Source: Datura wrightii | Lineage: Eukaryota > Streptophyta > Magnoliopsida > Solanales > Solanaceae | Direction: 5' to 3' | DNA: 64,000 nt | Assembly: GCA_035772735.1 (NCBI GenBank) | Contig: JASDFA010000027.1 | Coordinates: 31,354,001-31,418,000, forward strand | Shown here: positions 43,426 through 55,225 of the stretch, one piece after another | How positions within the stretch are numbered: the stretch's first letter is position 1 | Layout of the letters: each line of letters begins with the position of its first letter | Program-made: the position numbers and the translations under genes | Notes under the pieces: model-generated | Databases searched by the model: none | What the model saw: only the letters and a program-made list of their open reading frames with translations | What the model was told of the DNA's origin: nothing

Positions 43426-45500
43426 TGTCATGCCCCACCTTCGGAGGCATGACTGGCACCTAGTGCTCTACTAGGATCTGAACTGACTGGGCTGACTGAG
43501 CATAAGCACTTCTGGTGAAGGATTACTCCCCAATTCAAGAAAACAACGGGCTATATCTCGGCTGTAAATACAACCTCCAGTCGACAAGGCCTTATAGACA
43601 ACTGTAAAAGAAAACCAGCTAGCTAGAAACAAGCAAGAATAGGGAATCCTATGCGAGCAGACAAGGCCACCATGATGTCTAGTAATGACTGTAAAGTAAA
43701 TCCAGTACCAAGCTAAACTATGGTCAATAAGGATGCTAATTTGCCAGCTAAACAAGGCCCCACACGGCCAACACGTAACAAAAACACATCTGAGCCCCCA
43801 CACAGCCAACAACAGCTAACCACAGGGAAATAGAAATAATATTCAAGCCTCTAGGAGTAATATGACGATCGGGACAGGGCCCCGGCCTACCCATGAACTG
43901 TAAAATCAAAAAAGAAGTAAACCTTCTATCTACAAGCTTCGGAAGAAAGGAGCTACTATCCTGGTGATGCTGGCTGAAAGCTACGAGGGACCTACTCCTC
44001 TTCTATCTGTACCTGCAAGAAAATAATGCAGCACCCCAGAAAGGGCGTTAGTACAATGTGTACTGAATATGTATGGTGATAACTGTAAATGACTTAAATA
44101 AGGAGATAGAACTGAAGATAACTAGAATAAAGGGGTTAGAGATCATACCTGAGTAATAGAAATTCTTACTATCTAACTTTATTATTAACTAAAGCAAACA
44201 AGAACCTTACCTGGCCCCCATAAGCCGAAAGGTACAACAAGCACAAAATAACCCACCTTGGGGCCCCATATGCCCTGGTGAGTACACCTTAGTCTATATA
44301 CCCCTATCCACAGTCACACTGGGTCAACTAATAGCTATAGCCATCATACCAATCCCTTGGGTCTGCAACTGAGCCCGCTCGGCCGTTGAATGTAACTGTG
44401 TCCGAGTCCGACGGACCCTGATATCTGCACCTCGAGCACTAGGCTCGACGGGGGTGTATAAAGCCAACCACAGCATATGAGGACCTGGGACCCATCTTCG
44501 TCCCTGGCGTACAGCATACAACTCCGTAAAGCGACGTCATCTCGCCCCTGGCGGGCGTCGACACAACTAATAACTTTGGGGTCAGTCATGAACGCTATAT
44601 AGGCATAATTCATCCCAAACTAATCATGGAATACGAGTTTCAGCTAATAACAACAACCAATCATAATAGGCATGCTTCTGGTGCTCTTATTGGGACTTAA
44701 CTGAGTTATCATGCTAAGAAAACTATCTTGCCGAAAAAAACTGCCTTAACATACCTCATTTGCCGATTACTAATTAACTGGCGAGCTTCATCTCGTATTC
44801 AACTGCTCTTCTCAAATACAATCATATTATTAGAGGAACGAGGCTAATTCAAGTACTAAATTCGATGAAAAACGATAACTTTACATAGAAATATTGACTA
44901 TATTTCAACTTGACGGAACACGGTCGAAAACCCATAATATCTTGAGAATCTAGAAGGGAGAAATTCTTACTTAAAGCTTGTGATCGTATTGACACTAGTT
45001 TGGAGCAATTCCAACAACTTTAGCTCGACGGGGTTACAATTTGCCGGGCGAATTTCATGAAACTAACTCCGTAGTAATTCTCCCTGCAACCTTATACTTC
45101 AATACCCGAAGTTAATTTGAATTCAGGCAGCGTTTGGTAGCATAAATAGAGGAAATTTATTTAATTTCCCGTGGTTTCTCTCTTCTCTAGTCCTTTGAAA
45201 TTTAAGGAAATAACATTGAATCAAAGGGGAGGGACTTATATACTTGAGGCAGTGGACAGGGGTCTGTGGCACGGACCCTGTCGCGCCAACTTGAGGGCAT
45301 GCCACAGAGCCCATTGCGGAGGACATGTTCCATGCCACGCTGCCCCTTTGGGAAGCTGGCCCGGCCTCCTCCCGCGCGGTCCCGACTCCATGCTCGTCCG
45401 ACCTTTTTCCGGGCCCCTTTCTCGTATATATTGTACTCTAAAACTCTTAACCAACGTGCGAATAGGCCATCTAAACATTAGAAACTTACAGGGTGTAACA
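43426..45500 (-). mobile_element. Element G 5' LTR
   Basis: 2075 bp, from TGTCATGCCCC to GGGTGTAACA. It keeps the ~220-bp GC-rich segment (44364-44587) lost from the 3' LTR; that segment has an actccgta.agcgacgt block also present in F. TATA box at 45235-45242 with GC-rich words upstream (45255-45350). ORFs within it (44324-44613, 45123-45503) are chance. Confidence 0.92.
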
Positions 45501-45505
45501 TAGCT

Positions 45506-46690
45506 ACACTTAGAACATGACCTTAGGCCCTCTTTTGTTAAGTCACTTCACCCAAAATGGCCTCCATGAACATTAATCTTTGATAGCCAACGTTTGAGCC
45601 TTGGACCATTTCTTTGAAAAACACATTACAAGCCTAATGACCATTTTTAATCCTTCTCTTTTACACCCATCCTCCCTAATTGCTAGTGATTAAACAATGA
45701 AAAATACGGCTTAAACCCCAAGAACTGGGGAGCAATAAAGGAGTGAATGTGAAATCAGGAAAAGGCCTAAGTTTTGGAGTTAGCAAGAGGGGGGGGGATG
45801 AGAAGCCTAAAGTTTAGGTAGCACCAAAATTGTAATAAGATGAGTGAATCGATGGGTTGAAAGACCTTGAATCATCAAAAGAGGAATAATATATAATAGG
45901 TGCTATCTCTTGTATAAATAAGGCTAAATGTGAAATTCATAGATGTTATAAGGGTGGCTCGTGTTACATAAAAGATGAAGATGATGAACAAGGAGAAATA
46001 AGGTGGGGTAATTTAAACAAGATGATGGGATGTTCCAAGCATTTGTAAAGGCATTAGGGAGGCGTTAGTCACTAAAGCTAAACATTTATCCTACCATTAG
46101 CTCTAGCCTTCATAATGACCCACAAGTCCCAAGTGATTTTGAGTGCAGTTGCTCTACATTAGTGGAGAATTACACGAAGGGAAAGTCTATGGGTCGAGTT
46201 GTGTGCAGGAAGATTTCTTTTGGGAGAGTGAGTGTGATCTTCTTTTTCTATAATCCCTTGTTTGTGTGCATTGATTCATGATAAAGCAAAGGGATTCTCT
46301 GTTTTGTGAGTGGCATCATTCCTTTTGAGGGCACACTTGCTTTAAGGTAAATGTGTCAATGAGGCATGAGTAGTGCTGGATCTAAGGCCAAGTTTGAATG
46401 TGAAATGATTATGAATTGAGATGCTATGTGTATTTCGTCGATAACCTATGCTCTTTTTCCGCAAAATGAAAGCATTTGTGAATCATATCTTTGAATTATG
46501 GTGGCCTCCTGGAATTTTTCCACTTTTGTTTTTGGGAAATTGGCTTCTCTTTTTCTGTGAGTTGGTGAGCATTTTTGGGTTATCATAGATTAAGTGGTCA
46601 TAAATGTATAAACTCATGTGGAGTGGCATATTTCTTAACTCACAAGAAGAGCATTACTTGAGGACAAGCAATGCTTCAAGTTTTGGGGTT
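45506..46690 (+). other. Element D 3' untranslated region, second part, and polypurine tract
   Basis: Continues from 26355 after removal of G. No ORF of interest. It ends with ttgaggacaagcaatg (46658-46673) and the tract TTTTGGGGTT (46681-46690) against the 3' LTR. A ten-base G run lies near 45789. Confidence 0.75.
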
Positions 46691-48209
46691 TGATGAGTTG
46701 GTAATTTACCAACTCATTAGGTTCTTAAGCATGAGCTTTAGCTTAATTTTCAAGTCATTTAGATGAATTTTATACCCTTTTTTCTTTTAGAGCAAGAATT
46801 GGAGTAAAAAGAAAGAAATTAGGTGAAAACCAGTGCTCCACCGGAGGACACTGATGAAATGTCGGTCAAACGCAAAGGACCAATGATTTGAAGAACAAAT
46901 GCAACCGGCAGTCGCGGTCATCAACCAGCGACTCACCATTCAAACCGCCTAAGGCGCCTGAACATTCTAGACCAAGGAGCAAAGTAATTGGCGGAGCGTG
47001 GTTAGAGGCTGGCGAATCGCCGAAGGTACCGCCAAATGGTATTCAAAATTACTAGAGGAGAAAAGCATGATGGATGGTGATTCGTGGAGTGTAACCGATG
47101 AACCGTCGGTGCCTTTACAAGTGACAAAACACCTGAACAGGGGGAATTGTGTCTAACACTGAAAAAGAGGAGATTGGTTGCCCTATTTTTGTATATAGTC
47201 TAGAAGAAAGTACTCTATACATATTAAATCTTAAATTTAGATTTTTGAACATCCCTTTTGCCTTAGAAAGAGAAGAACACCATTGGAGGAGAGTGGAATA
47301 TTGCTTTTATTATTTTCTTCTTTTACTAGCAAGGTATAACCATTGTTGCAGACTTATTTTGAGTTTGATTTTATTTTCTTTAACTAATGAAATCATTGAG
47401 TTTATTGATGAATATACTCTTTAGTTTCTTAATCATGAGTAGCTAAATCATCAACTAGAGGTGTGTGATGATGGGTGCTTAATTAGATTGAGTATTTCTA
47501 GATTCATATTAATATTGCTTAATTAGTGTAAATCTGTTGAATTCTCTCTAATTTATAATTGATGATCCATAGTCGCAAATGTGGGTTTACTTTTCTTACT
47601 TGATTTATCTTGAAAAGAAGAATTCATGTATTGGAAGAGAATTTGATGGTGGGAATGGATGTGTTTGTGTGGAGTTGGGAAAGAAATAGCCAAAACCCAT
47701 GTTCATCATCCTAATTAGTAGTTGATGGCTAGAAATAGCCCAGCTATTAACCCAAGCTCTATTCGGCTAATTGAATTGTATCTTGAGGTTCGAAAGGACT
47801 CAAGGAAAAGGCATCTATGAGATTGAAAATCATAGGAAGCCATCTTGACCAAAGTTATTTACATGTATTCACAATGATTTGATGAACTAACATATCCTTA
47901 TTTGATTAGCACCCCATCTACACCACACCTCTAGTCTTCTCTCATTATTATCTCTCAATTTTGGTTATTTTGCTATTTTGACAAGCTAGTTTGAGATCCA
48001 CAGTATTATTAGCTATATTTTCCCCCAAAAATTTCCTATTCTATTTTCCTTCATTGGTGCGAATTAATTCAGATTTCTTTAAACAACGCTTATGCACATC
48101 ATTTAGTAGTCTCTGTGGGATTCGACACCGACATCTATCGGGAATATTTGTTTTGGTACAATGATCGCTTACACTTTTTCTAAATGAGGAGTATATTTTA
48201 GCATTATCA
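46691..48209 (+). mobile_element. Element D 3' LTR
   Basis: 1519 bp. Compared with the 5' LTR it has about 145 extra bases at 47118-47262, just before a 717-bp tract (47269-47985) that is almost identical to 17760-18476. On both sides of that tract the two LTRs look only about 80% alike. The terminal palindrome is retained, as is ggcgaatcgccg (47011-47022). The ORF at 47149-47424 is not a gene. Confidence 0.9.
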
Positions 48210-48398
48210 GGAAGAAATTGTAGACCCTTTAGTATTGATTGGTACAATGACCTACTGGTTGACATGATTGGTCATTACGTGAGCCAGCACTTGAATAACA
48301 TCCCAGAACTCTACATGTGACACCTGATCATCATGAGGGGCTGCGAGAGCTGGTGGGGCTGGCTGGTTAGCATTACCGTTTTCTCTTTTAGGAGGCAT
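48210..48398 (-). pseudogene. gag: Element E gag, N-terminal portion
   Basis: Starts at an ATG (complement of 48396-48398) with MPPKRENGN, then NQPAPPALAAPHDDQVSHVEFWDVIQVLAHVMTN and a stop. It aligns with the gag start of element A at 4928. D interrupts the gene at 48209; it resumes at 17293. Confidence 0.8.
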
Positions 48399-48617
48399 TA
48401 TCAACAGTTAAAAGAGTAGAGCACGAGTTAGGAGGAAATTTTTAGAGATTAAACTCTACTCACAATAAGAATCATGAAGAAAGGTAAGTTTCTTGAAAAC
48501 TCTGCATAGCCTCCCCCTCATAAGTGTGGCGCGCTTCAGACCTATGAAAAGGACTCTATTTGATGCGGCATTTGGATATCCTAGGACACTCTAAACTTGA
48601 TGCTCTAATTCCAAGTT
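48399..48617 (-). other. Element E leader and primer-binding site
   Basis: About 220 bp, no gene. The primer site is the complement of 48602-48613 (TGGAATTAGAGC against TGGTATCAGAGC), decayed. Confidence 0.75.
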
Positions 48618-50304
48618 CGTCACGATCCGAGTCTGCACCCTGGACGCGACACGGTACTTAGGATCACAAGTGACTCCAAGATAACCCATGGCGTGGCACA
48701 GTTCTATAATGATTAAACTACTGTAAAAGACTATTAAGCAGAAGCTGATTGAAATAATAACAAAATTCTGAATAAATAAAGAGAATATAGTAAATTACTA
48801 ATATTTTCTCAAACACCGAGACTCAAACTGAAACTAACATATATTTTCTGAAAGCCTTCTAAAAGAACTAATGAGTTGTTGGGACAAATCCCCAATTAAC
48901 TCTAATATCTGAAACTAAAACTAAAAATAACAACTGCTGAAGATGAAAGCTCTGGCCCTCAGAAGATGAGAATTCACCGAAGGAACTCTATTGTAGTAAG
49001 ATGAAAAGAGAAGTTAACCCATTGCTGAGCTTGAGAGCCTGAGCCTATACCATGAAATGATATAGAATGGAAACATGCATCGGTACTTTTGATGTATTGT
49101 GTGTGCGAGGTCATAAAATTTTAGAATATAATCATACTGAAAGAATATGTCAAATAAAAATGCTGAAATATTTAAAATGACCCTGACTGAAATTATACAT
49201 GTTGTAGATAAACTAAACTTTGAGAGTACTATAAACTGGCAAAACTGATATAAGGGTTGTAATCATATCCTAAGATCTGAGATGAAACTGTACTGTGGGG
49301 GAGATTCTAACCGACATATAACCACGGGTGTTAAACATGGAGTTCGATATATATACCCTATTAAGAAGAGCCCACTGTACTTTGCCAGGGTATAGTGACT
49401 GAGCTGTGTGATCACTTTTTGGGGCCCTTTCGAGCTAATAACCTATGGTTGCACATAGTTTTAGGAAACTGGGTGTGCTGAACCCCGACCTGCTCGGTGC
49501 TAAGAACTACTCACAACTGGAATTCTAGTTATATCTAACTGTACTGATTAGCTCAAACTGATGTCCTATGGCTAAGACAGGACAACTTATCTGAAAGTGT
49601 CCTGAGAGCCTAAGGGACTTGGTAACTGAAGATACTGGATTTAAACATAGATTGGTTAAAGGGAAAAACTGGTCAGTTGACATTTTTGAAGAATAATAAG
49701 TTTACCTATAATCTGAAAATACAAATTATAACATGTAATATTCATACTAAAACTCATACAGTATTCAACCCAACATCATACTAATATTAGGGCTAGTAAT
49801 AAATATGTAAAAAAATTAAGTCAAATCACGAATTTCACATAGTATTAATCAGGGGAAGTGGGAGGACTAATAGAATACAAGGAAAATTAGAATTTGTCTG
49901 GAACCCTAACTCATTATTTCTATAGGCATGGATTGATAAAAGATTCTGAAAACACTTGGACACAAGGGTGAGAAGAATACCCTTGAGAAAACCCCACATA
50001 ACTAGAGAAGAAATCTCTGTGAAGCAGCTCGAAAATTCTGAGGAGAATTAGAAGCCCTAGCTCTTTCTTAAGAGAGGAACTCTGAAGTATATGAGTGTTA
50101 ATCTAAAAATCTACATGGGCAATGAGGGAGAAGAACCGTTTACCCCACTAAAAACTTTGAAATTAATTCCAAAATTATGTTGTTTAGGAACTAAAATAGC
50201 GAGAAGTTACAAAATTTCCCTGGAGAAAAGTACCAAAAACTTCATGTAACAACTCTATGGGTCACACATTGAGTCGTTGGTGGTGACCACGACTCGTTGG
50301 GACC
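48618..50304 (-). mobile_element. Element E 5' LTR, first part
   Basis: Begins cGTCACGATCCGAG, a one-base change from the TGTCACGACCC start of the partner at 7665. It continues to 50304, where element F is inserted after the pentamer GGACC, and resumes at 60257. Summed length is 2369 against 2404 for the 3' LTR. Confidence 0.88.
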
Positions 50305-52877
50305 TGTCACGCCCCACCTTGGGGGGTATGACTGGCACCTGGTGCCCTACTAGGACCTGAACCAGTAGACTGCTGAGCCTAAGCACATCTGGTGCCTGGC
50401 TGGCTCTAACTCAGACTCCTGGAAACAAAGGGCTATATAACGGCTGTAAACACAGCCTCTGGCCAGCTGGGCCTATAGCCACCTGTACTTGTGCTAACAG
50501 CTAACTGGAAACACATCAATATAGGGGAGCCTATGCGGGCCGAAAAGGCCACCATGCTGTCTAGTCATTTGTAACTCAACAATGAAATACTGGGGAGCTA
50601 CGTGACCGGCGAGGTCACCACTACTATCAACAGAGGCCCCACACGGCCAACATAAACTAAAATGCTAAACAGCTATAATAGACTGCACGGCCTCACATGA
50701 TCGGCTCAACTAACCACAGGGAAATACATATAGACTGCAAGCCTCTAAGAATACTGATAAGATGGTCAGGACAGGGCCCCGACCTACCCATGCTGTACAA
50801 CAAAAGAAAGGGATAAACCTCTAGCTATCTAGCTCCGGATGACTGGTGCTGATGACCCTGTGAGCTGGCTAGAACCACGAGGTATCGACCCCTCGTCTAT
50901 GAGTACCTGCAGGCAAGTAATGCAGCGCCTCACTGGGCGTCAGTACCACTGGTACTGAGTATGTAAAATAACAACTGAAGAATATATCTGAAAGTAACAA
51001 TACAACTGATGGAATTGAAATAGGAAGGAATAGACTAAACTGATTGGAAACGTAAACCTAAGCCTACTCCTAACCATGCTGGAAGGAGTAGGAGTCATAC
51101 CTGGAGATGTATCGCTTTACTATCGATCTACTCGTATCTAGTATAACATGGCATAACACAACATAACATAGCATAGCACAAACAAACCTTACCCGGCCCC
51201 CATAAGCCGGGAGGTACAATCAACATGCAATCTATACCCCTACCCCGGTCGTCCCATCTCCTATAATAACTATAAGCATCCTGTCGGTCCCCTGGGTATG
51301 CACTTGGGCTCGTTGAGCCCCTGACTAAAACTGTACCTGAGTCCGGAGGACTCCTGAATCAACACCCCGGGCGTATCCGCTTGACGGGGGTGTATAAGGG
51401 CCGACCAAGGCACAATATGGGGAAAACTGGCATCCCATCTTCGTCCCCTGTGGGACGGCATGCCACTCCGTAGAGCGACGTATCCTCTTCCTCTGGCGGA
51501 CGAGTCGATACAGCTATTAACCCTGGGGCGGTCATGGACGCTAGGTAATCCAACCCCAAGACAATACAGTGGTCTCAACTAGTAATACCATCTGCATATA
51601 CCACATACTGAGGCTAATGATAATAAAGTATTTGTACATACTGTATGTTGAACTAGTGATAGTGATATGTACGTATTTAATACATGCTGAGACTGATAAT
51701 AGTATAAATATATAAATATAATCTTCTACCATACTGTACTGAGTCTAATATTGAACAAGATATAGTTTTTCTGCTGGAAACCATGCTATATAACTGAGTT
51801 TCTATAGTAACATGATTTACTATTTCTAACATGCTTTCTAAACTTCATTTTAACCTATCATTCTACTTCTCACATACCTTACAGATACTTATATTGCTTT
51901 ACTAAGTTACAACTGAATACGATTATATCCTAACATACTTCACTAAATCACATACTGGGCATGCTGTACAGTTCCTAACACTTTGTATTAAAATCTATAT
52001 CATGCTAGCAGGTTTCACTCTATCCATAATATGATGCTTCCAATGTCGTACTAATATTCATACTAAACACACAACTTCTGAACATTCTACTGGCCTTTAA
52101 ACCACTTTACTATACTGAGACTACTAACTTGCCGAGGAAACTAGCTTTACATACCTTCGCTTCTGATTTCCCGACTAACTGGCGTAGCTCGGTCAGTTTT
52201 TTAGCTATTTCTCCCAACTGCATTCATATATATGTCAATCAGTACTAAATACAACTTTATTCTGAAGGACGACATCACTTTCGATATAATTATAGCCTAA
52301 ACTTAGGCTTATCGAAAGACGATCGAAAACTTGCTATTTTCCAGAAGTCCAGAAGAGAGAAGTACTCACTTTACAGCTAGGAACACATAGACACTAGTTT
52401 GGAGCAATTCTACTTACCTTAGTCCGGTAGCTCGACGATTCGTCGACCGTATTTCGCGAAACAAAATCCATAGGAATGCTCTCTGCTACTAAATACCTCG
52501 GTACCTGAGGTTAATTTGAGTTTAGACTATGTTTGACAGCGTAATCGGACGATAATATATTACCTCTCTTCGCCTCACTCTGTTTCCCTGCGTTTTCTGG
52601 AAATTAATAAGAGATATGACCTCACAAACCGAAGTGGGGGCTTTATATACTTGACCCTAGATAGGCCGAACATGTCACGGAGCCAACGCGGAGGCTCCAC
52701 CTTCGTGACACATTGCCATCGCGGAGGGGCTCTGCCTCGGCTCCTTCCGCGATGGTTCGACAGGTTACTTCATCCGATCTTTTTCCGGGCCTTTCTTTAG
52801 CACGTATGTATTTCAAATATTCTTAACCAACGTGCGAATAGGCCATCTAGGTATCGGGAATCTTACGGGGTATAACA
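50305..52877 (-). mobile_element. Element F 3' LTR
   Basis: 2573 bp from TGTCACGCCCC to GGGGTATAACA. It carries the perfect hairpin CAGTACC-ACT-GGTACTG (50941-50957), a minisatellite-like stretch of cataacacaacataacatag (51144-51175), the actccgtagagcgacgt block (about 51465-51482), a TATA box at 52642-52649 and a GC-rich module at 52672-52756. ORFs at 51270-51732 recur at 58639-59101 only because the LTR is duplicated. Confidence 0.92.
52642..52756 (-). promoter_or_regulatory. Element F core promoter in 3' LTR: TATA box and GC-rich module
   Basis: The minus strand reads TATATAAA at 52642-52649. From 52672 on, the plus strand reads tgtcacggag then ccaacgcggag, the same words as in C (33561-33585), and later CCATCGCGGAGG (52716-52727) and ccgcgatgg. 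The 5' LTR version is at 60015-60130 (TATA box now TATAAAAA). Confidence 0.65.
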
Positions 52878-52911
52878 TTCTCCCCCCCTTAAGAACATTC
52901 GTCCTCGAATG
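52878..52911 (-). other. Element F polypurine tract and GAGGACGAA box
   Basis: The minus strand reads AAGGGGGGGAGAA against the LTR, preceded by ATTCGAGGACGAATG at 52897-52911. Confidence 0.85.
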
Positions 52912-53142
52912 GAAACTGCTATCTAGAGGACTTCTCAACTTACTTGTGTAGAAAAATTTTTGGCAGAGTCTCCCCTGTAATATGGACTATACCAAAAACC
53001 TGAAACACAGAAAAGTCCAATACCGGTACTGCACACAATACTTTAGGATTCACTAGATAGCTAAGCATCAATCTTTCTCATTTTTTCATACACAACTATA
53101 AGGTATTGCATAAGTAATGATACGGACATACCTGTCGCCTGA

Positions 53143-54690
53143 CTAGGCCTGGAATAAGTGAGGATATCTAGCTTTCATATCTTCCTCCGCCTCCCAAGTC
53201 ATCTCCTCTCGTTTCCTGTTACGCCACAATACCTTGACAGACGTAATATCTTTAGTTCTCAATCTACGAATCTGTCTGTCTAGGATAGCTACTGGAACCT
53301 CTTCATAGGCCAGCTCTTCTGTAACCTGGATATCCGGGACTGGGACTGCTCTGGATGGGTCTCCTATGCATTTCCTCAGCATAGATACATGGAAGACCGA
53401 ATGAACGGATTCTAATTCTGGAGGCAAGTTCAACTCGTATGCTACTCGGCCAATCCTTTCGACGAATCTGATAAGGCCCAACAAACCTCGGGCTGAGCTT
53501 ACATTTCTTGTTGAATCTCATCGCCCCTTTCATCGGAGACACTTTCAAAAATACCCAGTCATTCACATCAAACTCCAAATCTCTGCGCCGCACATCTGCA
53601 TATGATTTCTGGCGGCTCTGTGCAGTCAGTAAACGTTCTCGGATAAGCTTTACCTTCTCCTCTGACTGCTGAACAATGTCTGGCCCAACTAATGCTGATT
53701 CTCCTATTTCAAACTAACCAATCGGCGATCTGCATTTTTGCCCGTATAATGCCTCGAAAGGCGCCATCTAGATGGCTGAGTGATAGTTGTTATTATAAGC
53801 AAATTCAATTAACGACAAATGCTCGTCCCAGCTACCTCCAAAATCTGGCACACACGCTCGTAGCATGTCCTCGAGTGTCCGAATAGTGCGCTCATCCTGT
53901 CCATCTGTCTGAGGGTGAAATGCTGTGTTCAAATTAATCTGCGTCCCCAGACCTCTCTAAAATGACTGCCAAAATCTAGCCGTAAACTGTGCCCCTCTAT
54001 CAGAGATAATAGATACTGGAACACCATGTAATCTAACTATTTCTCTGATATATAATTCGGCGTAATCTTCGGCCGAGAAAGTAGCTTTTACTGGCAGGAA
54101 ATGGGCTGATTTCGTCAGTGTGTCAACAATTACCCAAATTGAATCATGTATATGCCTCGTACGGGGTAATCCTGCTACAAAGTCCATGTTTACTACTTCC
54201 CATTTCCAGAGAGGCACAGCTATGTCCAGGGTCAAACCGCCTGGTTTCTGATGTTCTGCTTTCACCTGTTGGCAGTTAGGACACTGAGCTACAAATTCAG
54301 CAATTTCTCTTTTCATACCTGGCCACCAGTAGTTTTCTTTGATATCATGGTACATTTTCATCGCGCTTGGGCAGAGAGAACAGCGGGCGTAATGCGCCTC
54401 GCTCATAATCTGCTGGCGAAGCCCCAAAATATCTGGAACACAAATGTGGCCTTTACATCGCAACACTTCATCCCCGGTTATCTGAAAATATGTCACCTCT
54501 CCTTGCTGAACCTTGTGTTCAAGTTGAATACGGCTAGGGTCTTCATACTGCCGTTCCTTTACTTCCACCACTAAAGACAACACTGCGACATTCTGTATTA
54601 CCGCTCTGTTGTCCTTTATTTTTTCTATGTGAACAGCTAAACCGGCTAACTGGTGTAATTCTCAGGCCAAGTCTCACTGTTCAGGCTGCA
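53143..54690 (-). pseudogene. pol: Element F integrase with chromodomain-like tail (nearly complete, broken)
   Basis: ORF 53957-54583 holds the zinc domain (MYHDIKENYWWPGMKREIAEF, CPNCQQ) and most of the core with Asp in NMDFVAGLP and Asp in IISDRGAQFT. After a stop near 53955 the frame continues with HPQTDGQDERTI, so the catalytic Glu is retained. The C-terminal part is in two frames, 53303-53593 (VFLKVSPMKGAMRF) and 53143-53484 (VFHVSMLRKCIGDPSRAV, then KVLWRNRKREEMTWEAEEDM and RYPHLFQ, the chromodomain-like tail). It is the best-preserved integrase here, but frameshifts make it a pseudogene. Confidence 0.87.
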
Positions 54691-55225
54691 AGTATGCCAA
54701 CTCCCCATAGATTTACGGCTAAGGGCATCTGCTACCACATTAGCCCTTCCTGGGTGATACAAAATATTCACTCTTTAAGGCATAAACTACTGCAGCTAAC
54801 TCCAGGTCATGGGTAAGATAATTCTTTTCATGTTTCTTCAACTACCTGAAAGCATAAGCTATTACTTTACCATGCTGCATCAACCCTCTGTACCTTCTGG
54901 CGATACTAACACTGGGGTTGATGTTAACCTGTCTTTTAACTCCTGGAAGTTCTGCTCACACGCCTCAGTCTACTGGAACTTTGCTGCCTTCTGTGTCAAT
55001 TTAGTCAGAGGTGTTGCTAAGGTGGAAAATCCTTCCACAAACCCTCTGTAGTACCCGGCTAACCGTAGGGATTGCATACTTCGATCGGAGTGGTAGGTTT
55101 GGGCTATATCTTAACTGCTTCAATTTTCTGTGTATCTACCTGTACACCAACCTCCGACACAATGTGACCAAAAAGGCTACTGAACTCAGCCAAAATTCAC
55201 ATTTAGAAAAATTGACATATAACTG
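54691..55225 (-). pseudogene. pol: Element F RNase H and RT scrap with internal deletions
   Basis: Compared with element G (30080-30790), about 115 bp are missing after aaaatattcac (near 54770) and about 50 bp after catgctgcatca (near 54887); the second gap removes the CDAS catalytic motif. The RT scrap ends with YVNFSKCEFWLSSVAFL at about 55160-55225. No RT active site remains. Confidence 0.75.

Larger units (their letters stand above)
26361..45500 (-). mobile_element. Element G, Tekay-type Ty3/gypsy retrotransposon carrying C
   Basis: Termini TGTCATGCCCC (26361) and GGGTGTAACA (45500) with a perfect 5-bp duplication TAGCT (26356-26360 and 45501-45505). It is inserted in the 3' untranslated region of D. 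Own length is about 9.2 kb. Minus-strand order: 5' LTR (43426-45500), initiator-Met primer site (43410-43421), gag (split by C), protease, RT, RNase H, integrase with chromodomain-like tail, polypurine tract, 3' LTR (26361-28245). It has the most complete pol of the window, but with stops and a substituted catalytic Glu in integrase. Confidence 0.92.
17294..48209 (+). mobile_element. Element D, Athila-type Ty3/gypsy retrotransposon carrying G and C
   Basis: Plus-strand element of about 11.8 kb after nested insertions are removed. Termini are TGATGAGTTGG and GCATTATCA. Order: 5' LTR (17294-18692), Asp-tRNA primer site, truncated gag, RT, RNase H, integrase, a long spacer, env-like ORF, untranslated region interrupted by G (26361-45500), polypurine tract and 3' LTR (46691-48209). 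The flanking pentamers are AGCAG and GGAAG, three of five matching, so the target duplication has decayed. The flanks join into a continuous gag of E. Asp-tRNA primer, FMDDFSV active site and env-like ORF point to the Athila group. Confidence 0.88.

Noticed and set aside
43471..43812. 113-codon minus-strand ORF
   Set aside because: Falls in the U5 part of LTR G; the 3' LTR copy does not keep it open.
51270..51732. ORFs of 102, 66 and 63 codons repeated almost exactly at 58639-59101
   Set aside because: They lie inside the two LTRs of F and are duplicated with them. The G relative (44344-44613) preserves neither length nor frame, so coding is unlikely.
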